Positions 17,414-26,862 of a DNA stretch of 64,000 nt are shown in pieces. The position numbers and the translations under genes were made by a program. Source of the stretch: an uncultured Burkholderiales bacterium (GTDB taxonomy: Bacteria > Pseudomonadota > Gammaproteobacteria > Burkholderiales > Burkholderiaceae_C); the NCBI GenBank assembly GCA_903871545.1, contig CAIQHG010000059.1, positions 1-64,000 on the forward strand. The letters run 5' to 3'. The first letter of the stretch is position 1; every line of letters begins with the position of its first letter. Under the pieces are notes generated by a model. It ran no database searches, was not told where the DNA came from, and worked only from the letters and a program-made list of their open reading frames with translations.

Positions 17414-18096
17414 GAACGAAATAGTCGAGAGTATTGAGTTTCGTGTAGGGAGCCGAGAATGGCCAGTCCAGGTGTGAAAGTTTGCAGATCATTATCGCTT
17501 AGTGTTAGAGCATGTTGAACGGCAATTGGTATTTTTTGTCGAAGAATTCCCAATATGCGTTGTCCTGATTTTTGCCCTAAAGGCACAGACTTGATGCTAG
17601 CTTGGACCATATTTTCAGCCCAAGAAAAAGCATAGGCGAGCAGGCAATCGGTTATATCGGCTTTAAGACCTGAGACGGCGAGGGCGAAGCTTAAAGGCCA
17701 GGTAGGGGGCAGGGATATAAGGACGCTAAGTTTTGCTTCATCAACAACCTCTTGATTTTTGATCCACTCTGACAAAGATCTCCCCATTTGTTCAGTTTGC
17801 AGCCTTGTTTCGCTTGATTCCCTCGTTTGAATCACCCAATCATTCAGCTCTTTGAGTCTTGGAACATCTAAAGTTTGCCAAGCTAGGATGGCCTTTGCAA
17901 GGACACCCAAATCTGACCTCGCCAAGGACAATTCCAGTTGATCGCAAATCCAACTCGCAGCAGACGCCTCATCCGTTATAAGGCCCAAGTCCACGCCAGA
18001 TTCAATGCCCTCGGAATAAGAAAAACCGCCTACGGGAAGAGCAGGCGAGGAGAGTTGCATGAGCAAAAGAAGTGCATTTGGTGAGAGGTGGGTCAC
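17410..18096 (-). CDS. ureF: Urease accessory protein UreF
   Basis: A 228-residue all-helical accessory protein that bridges UreD and UreG during insertion of nickel into urease. The family N-terminus [20 protein letters not shown] is present at about 9-28, and the conserved EGIES follows at 29-33. Length is normal. It lies between ureE and ureG with a 17-base gap to ureE and a 4-base overlap with ureG, as in standard urease operons. Confidence 0.95.
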   Translation of the reverse strand: MTHLSPNALLLLMQLSSPALPVGGFSYSEGIESGVDLGLITDEASAASWICDQLELSLARSDLGVLAKAILAWQTLDVPRLKELNDWVIQTRESSETRLQTEQMGRSLSEWIKNQEVVDEAKLSVLISLPPTWPLSFALAVSGLKADITDCLLAYAFSWAENMVQASIKSVPLGQKSGQRILGILRQKIPIAVQHALTLSDNDLQTFTPGLAILGSLHETQYSRLFRS

Positions 18097-18113
18097 TGTG
18101 GGATTAGGGTGTG

Positions 18114-18731
18114 TCAGTGCGCTAGGTCTTTTGGGTGATGGGAACTAGAGGTATGAGACGCGGGGTGTTCATGGCCCGATGAAACTGAATGTGTATGTGA
18201 GGGGGCATTGGAGTGAGAGTGCGAATTGGAATGCGAATGCGAATGCGAATGGTCATGCACAGAGGCGCTCTCGTGATGCCCTGCATACGCACCGTTTTCA
18301 GGCTCAAAACTCTCCTCCACAGAATGCACGATCATGTGCATCGACTCAAGCATTGCCTTGAGCACATGATCGGGCTCAATTTTGAGGTGGTCTGCTTGAA
18401 GTTCAATGGGTACGTGCCTATTGCCCAGATGGTACGCGGCCCGTGTGAGGTCAAATGGACTTCCGTGGTGGGGGCAATGGGTGATTTTTAGGACTGGTTG
18501 CGCTGCTGCTTGTACTCTTAAAAATGAGCCGTCTTCGCCCACCAACAAGTCTTCACCCCTGACCACACTGCCCCTGGGTAAGAAAATGCCTACAACCGCC
18601 CCGTTTGAGTCAGTGGCCTCAAACCGACTCTTTTGTCTTGTGTCCCAGTCGAGTATCACTACAGGTGCTCTTTTAATAATGACATTAGCAACCGAGCGTC
18701 CGCCAGGAATGCATTTAGAGTAAATAATCAT
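18114..18731 (-). CDS. ureE: Urease accessory nickel chaperone UreE, long His-rich tail
   Basis: A 205-residue nickel chaperone. The N-terminal peptide-binding domain (about 15-75, DWDTRQKSRFEA and LPRGSVVRGEDLL) and C-terminal metal domain (about 80-150) are complete, including the conserved GNRHVPIEL and the DHVLKAML helix. After about residue 155 comes a tail of roughly 50 residues dominated by alternating His and Ser, which should bind several extra nickel ions; part of it is encoded by a hexanucleotide repeat. It starts 7 bases after the ureC stop. Confidence 0.95.
   Translation of the reverse strand: MIIYSKCIPGGRSVANVIIKRAPVVILDWDTRQKSRFEATDSNGAVVGIFLPRGSVVRGEDLLVGEDGSFLRVQAAAQPVLKITHCPHHGSPFDLTRAAYHLGNRHVPIELQADHLKIEPDHVLKAMLESMHMIVHSVEESFEPENGAYAGHHESASVHDHSHSHSHSNSHSHSNAPSHTHSVSSGHEHPASHTSSSHHPKDLAH
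18221..18252 (-). repeat. Hexanucleotide tandem repeat inside ureE
   Basis: A run of about five 6-base units (GCGAAT and close variants on the plus strand; CAT-TCG on the coding strand) encodes His-Ser pairs in the UreE tail. Because the unit is two codons, slippage would change the number of His-Ser pairs without breaking the frame. Confidence 0.6.
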
Positions 18732-18738
18732 AATAATA

Positions 18739-20457
18739 TTAAAACAAAAAGTATCTTTGGGTCATGGGTAAAGACACTGCCGGTTCACAAACTAAGAGTT
18801 CTCCATCTGCTCTAACTGCGTAGCTTTGTGCGTCAATCTCCATGACCGGTAGGTAATGATTGTGAATCATATCTTTCTTTTGAATATTTCTGATATTTTT
18901 AACTACGCTTAGTGTTTTTTGAAGCCCAAATTTTGAGCCAATGCCTTTATTAAAACCACTGCCTGATACAAAAGTGAGCGAGGTCTTAGCTGTGGCTCCT
19001 CCAAAAGCTCCAAACATAGGTCTGTAATGGACAGGTTGGGGGGTTGGAATAGAGGCATTTGGGTCTCCCATTGCAGCCATGGCAATGAAGCCACCCTTCA
19101 TGATAAGGCTTGGTTTGACACCAAAAAATGCAGGTTTCCAAATCACAAGGTCAGCCCATTTACCCACCTCAATACTACCTACCTCATGAGAAATGCCGTG
19201 GGCAATTGCGGGATTGATGGTGAATTTTGAAATATAGCGTTTGATGCGAGCGTTATCATGCAAATTAGTGTCTCCGGGAAGCTTTCCTCTTTGCTCTTTC
19301 ATTTTATGGGCTGTTTGCCAGCACCGCAGAATGACCTCCCCCACACGTCCCATCGCTTGGCTGTCAGAGCTGAACATGCTGATGGCACCCAGGTCATGCA
19401 AGATGTCCTCGGCTGCAATTGTTTCTTTTCGAATTCTGCTCTCCGCAAACGCTAAATCCTCTGCAATGGAGGCGTCTAAGTGGTGACAGACCATCAACAT
19501 ATCCACATGTTCATCAAGGGTGTTGATGGTGTAGGGACGAGTTGGGTTGGTGGAGGATGGCAGGACGTTTGATTCACCCACAACTTTTAAAATATCTGGA
19601 GCGTGTCCACCGCCTGCGCCCTCAGTGTGAAACGTGTGTATGGTGCGCCCCTTAAAGGCCTTGATGGTGTCCTCAACAAAACCAGACTCGTTGAGTGTGT
19701 CCGTATGTATGGCAACTTGTGTGTCAGTTTCCTCAGCAACGGCTAGACAATTATCAATCGCTGCAGGGGTGGTGCCCCAATCCTCATGTAGTTTTAGGCC
19801 AATGGCTCCAGCATCAATCTGTTCGTGCAACGCCTGAGGTAAGGAGGCGTTGCCTTTGCCTAAGAATCCAAGGTTCATTGGAAAGGCATCGGCGGCTTGA
19901 AGCATTCGCTCCAGGTTCCATGCTCCTGGTGTGCACGTGGTAGCAAATGTCCCAGTTGCTGGACCAGTGCCCCCTCCAATCATCGTAGTGACGCCGCTGG
20001 TGAGGGCTTCTTCAATTTGCTGGGGCGCAATGAAATGGATATGCGTATCAATCCCGCCTGCAGTCACTATCATGCCTTCACAGCTAATGATCTCGGTACC
20101 CGGACCAATGATGATATCTACTCCTGGCTGCGTATCTGGGTTTCCTGCCTTGCCAATGGCTGCAATTCTTCCTTGCTTTAATCCTATATCGGCTTTAATG
20201 ATTCCCCAGTGATCTACAATCAAGGCGTTGGTCAGCACAGTATCTGCTGCGCCTTGGGAGCTAGAGCGTTGGCTTTGCGCCATCCCGTCTCGAATTGTCT
20301 TGCCTCCCCCAAATTTAACCTCCTCACCGTACGCTCCTGCCCTTAGTGTTAGATCCTCCTCAACCTCTAGGATCAATGATGTGTCAGCCAAGCGCAACCT
20401 GTCTCCAGTGGTAGGCCCAAACATTTCAGCGTACGCTCGTCTATCAATACGGCTCAT
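18739..20457 (-). CDS. ureC: Urease alpha subunit UreC
   Basis: The catalytic subunit of nickel urease (urea + H2O to ammonia and carbamate). I use the ATG at 20457 ([16 protein letters not shown]), the family start, giving 572 residues; the open frame extends 27 residues further upstream into ureB. All active-site residues are in place in this numbering: H139 and H141 (HIHF), carbamylated K222 (LKLHED), H251, H277, flap C324-H325 (MVCHHLD) and D365 ([10 protein letters not shown]). It overlaps ureB by 14 bases. Confidence 0.98.
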   Translation of the reverse strand: MSRIDRRAYAEMFGPTTGDRLRLADTSLILEVEEDLTLRAGAYGEEVKFGGGKTIRDGMAQSQRSSSQGAADTVLTNALIVDHWGIIKADIGLKQGRIAAIGKAGNPDTQPGVDIIIGPGTEIISCEGMIVTAGGIDTHIHFIAPQQIEEALTSGVTTMIGGGTGPATGTFATTCTPGAWNLERMLQAADAFPMNLGFLGKGNASLPQALHEQIDAGAIGLKLHEDWGTTPAAIDNCLAVAEETDTQVAIHTDTLNESGFVEDTIKAFKGRTIHTFHTEGAGGGHAPDILKVVGESNVLPSSTNPTRPYTINTLDEHVDMLMVCHHLDASIAEDLAFAESRIRKETIAAEDILHDLGAISMFSSDSQAMGRVGEVILRCWQTAHKMKEQRGKLPGDTNLHDNARIKRYISKFTINPAIAHGISHEVGSIEVGKWADLVIWKPAFFGVKPSLIMKGGFIAMAAMGDPNASIPTPQPVHYRPMFGAFGGATAKTSLTFVSGSGFNKGIGSKFGLQKTLSVVKNIRNIQKKDMIHNHYLPVMEIDAQSYAVRADGELLVCEPAVSLPMTQRYFLF

Positions 20458-20809
20458 TTTTTTCTCCCTCTGAAGGTTTAATGGAGTCTGTGAAATGTGG
20501 GCTAGATACAGCACCTTGATACATTCCCCTAAATCCATATATCAATCTATCACCGGCAAAATCAACCAGCTCAACCGTGCGCTGTTGGCCTGGCTCAAAC
20601 CTGACGGCTGTACCTGAGGGGATATTTAAGCGCATGCCAACCGAGCGAGCTCTCTCAAAGGAAAGAGCCCCGTTGGTCTCAGCAAAATGGTAGTGAGAGC
20701 CAACTTGAATGGGTCGATCGCTCGCATTTTGAACAATCAGCTCAATTGTCCGCCTTCCCGTGTTGATCTCATGTGAGCCAGGTAATGTAAATAGTTCTCC
20801 GGGAATCAT
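20444..20809 (-). CDS. ureB: Urease beta subunit UreB
   Basis: A 121-residue structural subunit of urease: [19 protein letters not shown] start, [19 protein letters not shown] (about 29-47) and the [13 protein letters not shown] strand (about 71-83) are diagnostic. It is separate from UreA, as usual in Proteobacteria. The C-terminal ~20 residues after GMYQGAV extend beyond the conserved core, and the last codons overlap the start of ureC. A 123-base gap separates it from ureA. Confidence 0.97.
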   Translation of the reverse strand: MIPGELFTLPGSHEINTGRRTIELIVQNASDRPIQVGSHYHFAETNGALSFERARSVGMRLNIPSGTAVRFEPGQQRTVELVDFAGDRLIYGFRGMYQGAVSSPHFTDSIKPSEGEKNEPY

Positions 20810-20932
20810 AATTGAGTTCCTTAATTTAAAGCGTTGAGTTAAGTTATGTTAATAAAGGTGAGGTGACGTGATAGAAATAAAGACCAGCTTGTGGATAGAA
20901 CATTCATAGAGCGAGTGCGCTCATAAAAAGAC

Positions 20933-21235
20933 TTAGACAATGGGCTGGTGAACCGTTACCAATTTAGTTCCATCGGGGAACGTGGCCTCAACTTGAATAT
21001 CCGGAATCATTTCAGCTATTCCCTCCATAACGTCAGATTTTTTGAGTATGTTTCTTCCCTCAGACATGAGTTCAGCCACGGTTTTACCTTCCCTAGCGCC
21101 CTCCATCACAGCAGCAGAAATGAGTGCAACCGCCTCAGGGTAGTTCAGTTTGAGTCCTTTAGCACGTCTTCTTTCTGCTAATAAAGATGCCGTAAATATT
21201 AGCAGCTTATCTTTTTCTCGCGGGGTTAATTCCAT
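20933..21235 (-). CDS. ureA: Urease gamma subunit UreA
   Basis: A 100-residue gamma subunit of urease, with the complete family sequence: [37 protein letters not shown] (about 18-34), [13 protein letters not shown] and the C-terminal [17 protein letters not shown]. First gene of the ureABCEFG operon. Its start codon is only about 15 bases from an 11-unit pentanucleotide repeat in the leader. A short hairpin (GAGCG/CGCTC, about 20910-20923) lies in the gap before ureB. Confidence 0.97.
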   Translation of the reverse strand: MELTPREKDKLLIFTASLLAERRRAKGLKLNYPEAVALISAAVMEGAREGKTVAELMSEGRNILKKSDVMEGIAEMIPDIQVEATFPDGTKLVTVHQPIV

Positions 21236-21250
21236 AATGTTAGTTCCGTA

Positions 21251-21305
21251 AAGTTAAGTTAAGTTAAGTCAAGTTAAATTAAATTAAATTAAATTAAATT
21301 AAATT
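21251..21305. repeat. Pentanucleotide tandem repeat in the ureA leader
   Basis: Eleven 5-base units in register: AAGTT x3, AAGTC, AAGTT, then AAATT x6, followed by an A-rich run. The repeat ends about 15 bases before the ureA start codon (21235, minus strand), so it lies in the 5' leader, next to the ribosome binding site. A shorter, worn version of the same motif (GAGTTAAGTTATGTTAATAA, about 20843-20862) precedes ureB. Confidence 0.9.
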
Positions 21306-21508
21306 AAAAAAATAAAAAGTCTTTTAATGCGGGGGCAGTGTTGTGCAAGCATATAGAAAAACAAATTAAAGTGAAATCAATTTCAAGCTCCTAGCTGACT
21401 GGGTACTATTATCTGCTCCTTGAATCAGTACCCCCCAACTGCTTGAAAATTTGGTATTCGAACCATATTGATGCATACCCAATATTGGTGCGAAAAATTA
21501 ATTTTATT

Positions 21509-21525
21509 CGCACGGTTGTGGTGCG
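21509..21525. promoter_or_regulatory. Probable NtrC binding site upstream of urtA
   Basis: CGCACGGTTGTGGTGCG fits the NtrC core GCAC-N7-GTGC exactly. It is about 140 bases upstream of the start point predicted from the sigma-54 promoter at 21629, a normal enhancer distance. A second, weaker half site (GGTGCG, about 21487-21492) lies just upstream, and 21488-21494 with 21507-21513 form a GTGCGAA/TTCGCAC inverted repeat. It could also act on the divergent ureA. Confidence 0.6.
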
Positions 21526-21628
21526 ATCAATATGTGAATCAAGCTCAAATTCAGTAAGCCTTAATCTTGTTTGTATTAAAGTATTCATTAATCATGGGGA
21601 ATTGTGAAAATATAGGTCTTCTGTTTAA

Positions 21629-21644
21629 TGGCACAGGGGTTGCA
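21629..21644 (+). promoter_or_regulatory. Sigma-54 (RpoN) promoter of urtABCDE
   Basis: TGGCAC-AGGGG-TTGCA matches the sigma-54 -24/-12 consensus (TGGCAC-N5-TTGCW), with GG and GC separated by one correct 12-base step. The start point should be near 21655, giving a leader of about 80 bases before the urtA ATG at 21734. Confidence 0.8.
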
Positions 21645-21733
21645 TATAGTGCTAGGCCTTATCGAAATTTGCTTTGATATCGTGTTGATATTAAATTTTA
21701 TTTTTACTTTTCCCATCATCTTTGGAGTTGTTT

Positions 21734-23008
21734 ATGTTGAATAGACGTGGTAATTTGAAAGCTTTAGCAGCTGCGACGGCTATGGTCTGTGGATCAATAG
21801 CGTTTGCCCCCCAAGCGCTTGCGGAAGACACCATTAAAGTGGGTGTGCTTCACTCTCTATCAGGAACTATGGCTATTTCAGAAACTGTACTCAAAGACAC
21901 AGTGCTGATGGCCATTGAAGAGATCAACGCCAAAGGCGGTGTATTAGGTAAAAAGTTAGAGCCAGTAGTCGTTGACCCTGCATCCAACTGGCCTTTGTTT
22001 GCCGAGAAAGCCAAGCAATTACTTACTCAGGACAAGGTTGCTGTAACGTTTGGCTGCTGGACTTCAGTGAGCCGTAAGTCTGTGCTACCAGTGTTTGAGG
22101 AATTAAACGGTTTACTGTTTTATCCAGTGCAGTATGAGGGTGAAGAGTTATCTAAAAACGTGTTTTATACAGGTGCCGCTCCCAACCAACAGGCTATCCC
22201 TGCTGTTGATTACTTAATGAGCAAAGACGGTGGCAGTGCAAAGCGCTGGGTATTGCTTGGAACTGATTATGTGTATCCACGCACAACCAACAAAATTTTG
22301 AGAGCGTATCTTAAGAGCAAGGGCGTAAAAGATGCCGATATTGACGAAAAATATACGCCTTTTGGTCACTCTGACTATCAAACGATCGTAGCTGATATAA
22401 AGAAGTTCTCAGCAGGCGGGAAAACAGCCGTTGTCTCTACAATCAACGGCGACTCTAACGTTCCCTTTTACAAAGAGCTGGGTAACGCAGGTTTAAAGGC
22501 CAAGGACGTACCCGTGGTTGCTTTCTCTGTTGGAGAGGAGGAATTGCGTGGAGTTGATACCAAGCCATTGGTTGGACACTTGGCGGCTTGGAATTACTTC
22601 ATGACCATTAAAAACCCAACCAATGATGAGTTCATCAAGAAGTGGTCTGCATACGCAAAAGCTCAAAAAATACCAGGACACATGGATAAACCTTTGACTA
22701 ACGATCCGATGGAGGCAACCTACATTGGTATCAACATGTGGAAGCAAGCAGTTGAGAAAGCTAAATCTACAGATGTTGACAAAGTGATTGCCGCCATGGG
22801 CGGACAAACATTTAAAGCTCCAAGCGGCATAACATCCATGATGGATCCTAAGAATCATCATCTGCACAAATCTGTGTTTATTGGTGAGATCAAGGCCGAT
22901 GGTCAATTCAACGTCGTGTGGAGCACACCAGCGCCGGTCAAAGCTAAGCCTTGGAGCCCCTTTATTGAAGGCAATGACAAAAAGCCAGACGAGCCAGTAA
23001 AGAAATAA
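21734..23008 (+). CDS. urtA: Urea ABC transporter substrate-binding protein UrtA
   Basis: A 424-residue periplasmic binding protein for urea (HAAT/LivK family). I start it at ATG 21734 with GGAG at 21724-21727. Signal peptide about 1-31 (cleavage after QALA), then the family start DTIKVGVLHSLSGTMAISE, the DPASNWPLFAEKAKQLL and GCWTSVSRKSVLPVFEE segments and YPVQYEGEE, all characteristic of UrtA rather than amino-acid binding proteins. First gene of urtABCDE, followed by a hairpin that probably lowers expression of the membrane and ATPase genes relative to it. Confidence 0.96.
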   Translation: MLNRRGNLKALAAATAMVCGSIAFAPQALAEDTIKVGVLHSLSGTMAISETVLKDTVLMAIEEINAKGGVLGKKLEPVVVDPASNWPLFAEKAKQLLTQDKVAVTFGCWTSVSRKSVLPVFEELNGLLFYPVQYEGEELSKNVFYTGAAPNQQAIPAVDYLMSKDGGSAKRWVLLGTDYVYPRTTNKILRAYLKSKGVKDADIDEKYTPFGHSDYQTIVADIKKFSAGGKTAVVSTINGDSNVPFYKELGNAGLKAKDVPVVAFSVGEEELRGVDTKPLVGHLAAWNYFMTIKNPTNDEFIKKWSAYAKAQKIPGHMDKPLTNDPMEATYIGINMWKQAVEKAKSTDVDKVIAAMGGQTFKAPSGITSMMDPKNHHLHKSVFIGEIKADGQFNVVWSTPAPVKAKPWSPFIEGNDKKPDEPVKK

Positions 23009-23037
23009 GGGTTAATTTAATTTAACTGCTTTTGGAT

Positions 23038-23064
23038 GGGGGAAAGACAATACATCTTTCCCCC
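23038..23064 (+). terminator. Hairpin terminator/attenuator between urtA and urtB
   Basis: A 10-bp perfect stem GGGGGAAAGA (23038-23047) / TCTTTCCCCC (23055-23064) with a 7-base loop, followed by ATTTCTTTT. The T-run is imperfect, so partial read-through into urtB is likely; this would make the binding protein the most abundant product. Confidence 0.75.
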
Positions 23065-23230
23065 ATTTCTTTTCTAGGAGGACATTTGGTTTTTAAAATG
23101 AGCGCATACATTTTTTCCCTTTTGCTCGGTTATATTAGGTGATGGAGTTTTTAAAAAGAAGCTAAACTGCCTAGATAACGAGAAAGTTAAAGATTTAGGA
23201 ATTGTTAACAGGTAAAAGTTGGGTTAATTT

Positions 23231-24841
23231 ATGGTTACGATGATATTTAACAGCGATAAGATGAAATTCATTTTGCAGCGTGTTTTGATGAATATATTGC
23301 TTTTGTGCGCCGCTAATTCATATGCCATAACTGCACAACAAGCGTTTTCATTGTCAGTGGGTGAGACGGATCAAAGAATTGCAGTATTACAGCTAGTGAT
23401 TAAAGAGCCTGATGATAAAACGATTCAGTTTTTACAGGCTTTATCTGACGACAGCGTGAAAATAGCTGAAACTCGAGTTTTCATTATCAAAGGCAATCGT
23501 GGGGTTGATCCTGTGACGGGTGAAAGCGTCAGTGTGCCTGCAAGCGCACAGGACGTAGTTAGCAACAACCGGATGCGAGGTGAATTAGACGCAGCTTTAT
23601 CTGCACTGCGACTGTTCAGCTCCGATCCCCAGCAAAGAATGGCTGCGGTAAAGGCACTTCAAAAGGACCCAGATCCTAGTAAATTTGAGGTTTTGCAGAA
23701 AGCTTTCAAACTTGAGCAGAACTCAACGATTAGGGAGCAAATTGAGATCGCTACGGCCAGTATTTTGCTAAGCTCAGATCAGGTATCACTTCGCCTTGAG
23801 GCTGCAAAAAAGTTAGACTCCAACCACTCCCCCGACACTCAACTTTTGCTGAATCAAAGACTTGACGTTGAAGCTGATCCGCAAGTGAAGGCCTCTATTC
23901 AAGACTCTATCAAGACTATAGTTTCCTCCTTGATTTGGGGAGAGCGAATCGGTGCACTCTTTACTGGAGTGAGTTTGAGTTCAATTTTGTTACTTGTTGC
24001 TTTGGGTTTGGCAATTACTTACGGTCTAATGGGGGTCATTAATATGGCCCACGGGGAGTTGATGATGGTGGGTGCGTATGCAACCTACGTGATTCAAGTT
24101 TTGTTTCGCCATTACTTTGAAACGTACTTTGACTATTACTTAATTGTTGCAGTACCCGTCTCTTTTATTGCCTCTGCTTTGGTGGGCGCTATTTTGGAGC
24201 GTAGTGTGCTCAGATTTTTGTATGGTCGTCCCTTGGAGACTTTACTCGCTACTTGGGGTATCAGCCTTATGTTGATGCAATTGGTTAGAACGCTCTTTGG
24301 AGCTCAAAATGTGACCGTAGAAAATCCGTCCTGGATGAGTGGTGGTATTCAAGCGTTACCCAACTTAACTCTTCCTTGGAACAGAATGGTGATCATTGGT
24401 TTTGCTGCCTTTGTGTTGATTAGTATGGCCTTGCTGATCTCCAGAACTCGACTCGGTTTGTTTGTAAGAGGGGTGACTCAAAATAGGTCAATGGCTGCGT
24501 GTATGGGAGTTAACACGGCGCGCATAGACACTTACGCATTTGCACTTGGATCGGGTATTGCAGGACTCGCTGGGTGCGCACTTAGTCAAATAGGAAACGT
24601 TGGGCCTGATCTTGGCCAAGGTTATATTGTTGATGCCTTCATGGTGGTTGTTCTAGGCGGAGTGGGGCAGCTTGCTGGTACCGTTTACGCGGCTTTGGGA
24701 CTCGGGGTCATTAACAAAATCCTTGAAGGATTGACCGGCGCCGTGCTTGCAAAAATTGCAGTGCTCATTTTTATTGTTATTTTTATTCAAAAAAGACCTC
24801 AAGGACTTTTTGCGATTAAAGGCAGAAGTGCTGAGGCCTAA
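23231..24841 (+). CDS. urtB: Urea ABC transporter permease UrtB
   Basis: A 536-residue inner-membrane permease (LivH family). As in other UrtB proteins, a signal-like segment (about 14-34) and a periplasmic N-terminal domain (about 35-235) precede the membrane domain. The latter has the family stretch GLAITYGLMGVINMAHGELMMVGAYATY (two pieces, about 257-285), the RTRLGLFVRGVTQNRSMAACMGVN loop that contacts the ATPase, and a C-terminal GVGQLAGTVYAALGLG. It starts about 170 bases after the urtA terminator. Confidence 0.95.
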   Translation: MVTMIFNSDKMKFILQRVLMNILLLCAANSYAITAQQAFSLSVGETDQRIAVLQLVIKEPDDKTIQFLQALSDDSVKIAETRVFIIKGNRGVDPVTGESVSVPASAQDVVSNNRMRGELDAALSALRLFSSDPQQRMAAVKALQKDPDPSKFEVLQKAFKLEQNSTIREQIEIATASILLSSDQVSLRLEAAKKLDSNHSPDTQLLLNQRLDVEADPQVKASIQDSIKTIVSSLIWGERIGALFTGVSLSSILLLVALGLAITYGLMGVINMAHGELMMVGAYATYVIQVLFRHYFETYFDYYLIVAVPVSFIASALVGAILERSVLRFLYGRPLETLLATWGISLMLMQLVRTLFGAQNVTVENPSWMSGGIQALPNLTLPWNRMVIIGFAAFVLISMALLISRTRLGLFVRGVTQNRSMAACMGVNTARIDTYAFALGSGIAGLAGCALSQIGNVGPDLGQGYIVDAFMVVVLGGVGQLAGTVYAALGLGVINKILEGLTGAVLAKIAVLIFIVIFIQKRPQGLFAIKGRSAEA

Positions 24842-24862
24842 AAGAATATTCTTTATTTCAAA

Positions 24863-26011
24863 ATGCAAACACAACCCCTAACCTCATCTTTAAAAAAAAA
24901 CCTCCTTCCTGAGCCGCCAAAGCTTATGTCAAGGACAGGATGGAGTACTTTTTTGGCATTCACGATTGTTTTAACTGCAGTCGTGCCATTTCTGAACATA
25001 TGGGTGGACAGTGCTAGCTTCCTCCATATCAGTGATTTTTATGTTGCACTTATTGGAAAAATTATGTGCTACGCCATCTGCGCTTTAGCCATGGATTTGA
25101 TATGGGGCTATACGGGTATTTTGTCCTTAGGGCACGGATTATTCTTCGCTTTGGGTGGATACGCCATGGGGATGTATTTAATGCGACAAATTGGATTAGA
25201 CGGCAATTACAAATCCGCGCTTCCCGATTTCATGGTTTTTTTAGATTGGAAAACTCTACCCTGGCACTGGGTTTTGAGTGATAGTTTTTTTGCAACGCTT
25301 TGTACTATTATTATCGCGCCAGCGTTAGTAGCTTTTGTGTTTGGTTTTTTTGCTTTTAGATCGCGCATAAAGGGTGTTTATTTCTCCATTATTACGCAAG
25401 CTCTTACATTTGCTACGATGCTTTTGTTTTTTAGAAATGAAACGGGTTTTGGGGGTAATAACGGATTTACAGATTTTAAAAGAATTTTGGATATACCCCT
25501 TGCTACTCAATCGACCAGAATGGTATTGTTTGTAGCTACGGCTTTAACCTTATTAGGGTTTTATTTATTGTCTAAATTTCTAGTCCAAAGTAAGTTTGGA
25601 CGTTTATTGCAAGCTATTCGAGATGCAGAGAGCCGTGTGATGTTTTGCGGCTATTCTCCTGTGCCCTATAAATTGGCTATTTGGACTTTGTCTGCCCTTA
25701 TGTGCGCTATAGCCGGGGCTTTGTATGTCCCGCAAGTCGGCATCATTAATCCCAGCGAGATGAGTCCTGCTAACTCGATTGAAATTGCAATTTGGGCCGC
25801 TGTGGGTGGGCGTGGAACTTTGATTGGGCCTATTTTGGGCGCCTTTATTGTGAACGGAGCCAAAAGTTGGCTCACCATGACTGCGCCGGAGTTTTGGCTT
25901 TATTTTCTGGGCGCACTTTTTATTTCGGTCACTTTGTTTTTGCCAAATGGTGTAGTTGGACTTTTGCAAAAGATTTTTAAACATAAAAAAAATCAGGGGG
26001 GTGCAGTATGA
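24863..26011 (+). CDS. urtC: Urea ABC transporter permease UrtC
   Basis: A 382-residue second permease (LivM family) that pairs with UrtB. Diagnostic segments: CALAMDLIWGYTGILSLGHG (about 72-91), RIKGVYFSIITQALTFA (about 168-184), FGRLLQAIRDAESRVMFCGY (ATPase contact, about 245-264) and EIAIWAAVGGRGTLIGPILGA (about 307-327). About ten membrane segments. It starts 22 bases after urtB, and its stop overlaps the urtD start by four bases (ATGA). Confidence 0.95.
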   Translation: MQTQPLTSSLKKNLLPEPPKLMSRTGWSTFLAFTIVLTAVVPFLNIWVDSASFLHISDFYVALIGKIMCYAICALAMDLIWGYTGILSLGHGLFFALGGYAMGMYLMRQIGLDGNYKSALPDFMVFLDWKTLPWHWVLSDSFFATLCTIIIAPALVAFVFGFFAFRSRIKGVYFSIITQALTFATMLLFFRNETGFGGNNGFTDFKRILDIPLATQSTRMVLFVATALTLLGFYLLSKFLVQSKFGRLLQAIRDAESRVMFCGYSPVPYKLAIWTLSALMCAIAGALYVPQVGIINPSEMSPANSIEIAIWAAVGGRGTLIGPILGAFIVNGAKSWLTMTAPEFWLYFLGALFISVTLFLPNGVVGLLQKIFKHKKNQGGAV

Positions 26012-26862
26012 GCACAACAGCCCAAAGTGGAGAGTTAAACGCCCCCACGTTAAATAACCCTCTCAAGTACAACAACACATCTCATTTGAGCAGCTTAAAA
26101 AGACCGTCTGAACTTAATTTGGCTCACGGGAGGATCCTATACTTGGAGGATGTCAGTGTTAGTTTTGATGGATTCAAGGCCATCAACAATTTGTCTTTGG
26201 ACATCGCGCCTGGAGAACTGAGGTGCATCATCGGTCCTAACGGGGCAGGCAAAACGACCATGATGGATATCATCACTGGAAAAACTAAGCCCGATTCTGG
26301 TCAAGTTTATTTTGGTAGTAACATTAATTTACTGGAGTACAACGAGCCGGAGATTGCGCAACTAGGGATAGGCAGAAAATTTCAAAAACCAACCGTATTC
26401 GAACAACTCTCGGTGTTTGAGAATTTAGAGCTTGCTTTGAAAACGGATAAGCGCGTGAAGGCCTCCGTTTTCTTTAAATTAAATTCCGATCAAAAGTCAA
26501 GATTAATTGAGGTCTTAGAGACCATTAAATTGGAGGACTCTTTAAACGCTCAGGCTGGCAATTTAAGCCACGGGCAAAAGCAGTGGCTAGAGATTGGGAT
26601 GCTGCTTATGCAAGAGCCGAAGTTGCTGTTATTAGATGAACCCGTTGCGGGCATGACAGATCAAGAAACGCATAGAACTGCAGAACTTTTTTTGTCACTA
26701 AAGGGAAAGCATTCTCTTATTGTTGTCGAACACGACATGACTTTCATTAAAACGATATCTGAGAAAGTTACTGTGCTGAGTGAAGGCTCAGTCCTTGCAG
26801 AGGGGGCGTTCGATCAGGTCCAGGCCGATGAAAAGGTCATTGAAGTTTATTTGGGGCGATAA
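26008..26862 (+). CDS. urtD: Urea ABC transporter ATP-binding protein UrtD
   Basis: A 284-residue ATPase (LivG family). Walker A GPNGAGKTT at about 76-84, Q-loop region GRKFQKPTVFEQLSVFENLEL, ABC signature LSHGQKQWLEIGM and Walker B LLLLDEPVAGMT; the LSHGQ motif is typical for UrtD. The N-terminal ~40 residues before the ATPase fold are extended and polar. Overlaps urtC by four bases and directly abuts urtE. Confidence 0.95.
   Translation: MSTTAQSGELNAPTLNNPLKYNNTSHLSSLKRPSELNLAHGRILYLEDVSVSFDGFKAINNLSLDIAPGELRCIIGPNGAGKTTMMDIITGKTKPDSGQVYFGSNINLLEYNEPEIAQLGIGRKFQKPTVFEQLSVFENLELALKTDKRVKASVFFKLNSDQKSRLIEVLETIKLEDSLNAQAGNLSHGQKQWLEIGMLLMQEPKLLLLDEPVAGMTDQETHRTAELFLSLKGKHSLIVVEHDMTFIKTISEKVTVLSEGSVLAEGAFDQVQADEKVIEVYLGR

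Noticed and set aside
18179..18491. Several open frames opposite ureE
   Set aside because: They mirror the His-Ser repeats of ureE and have no independent signal.
21236..21721. A sigma-54 promoter for ureA in the leftward direction
   Set aside because: I scanned the minus strand for GG-N10-GC elements before ureA and found none that match well.
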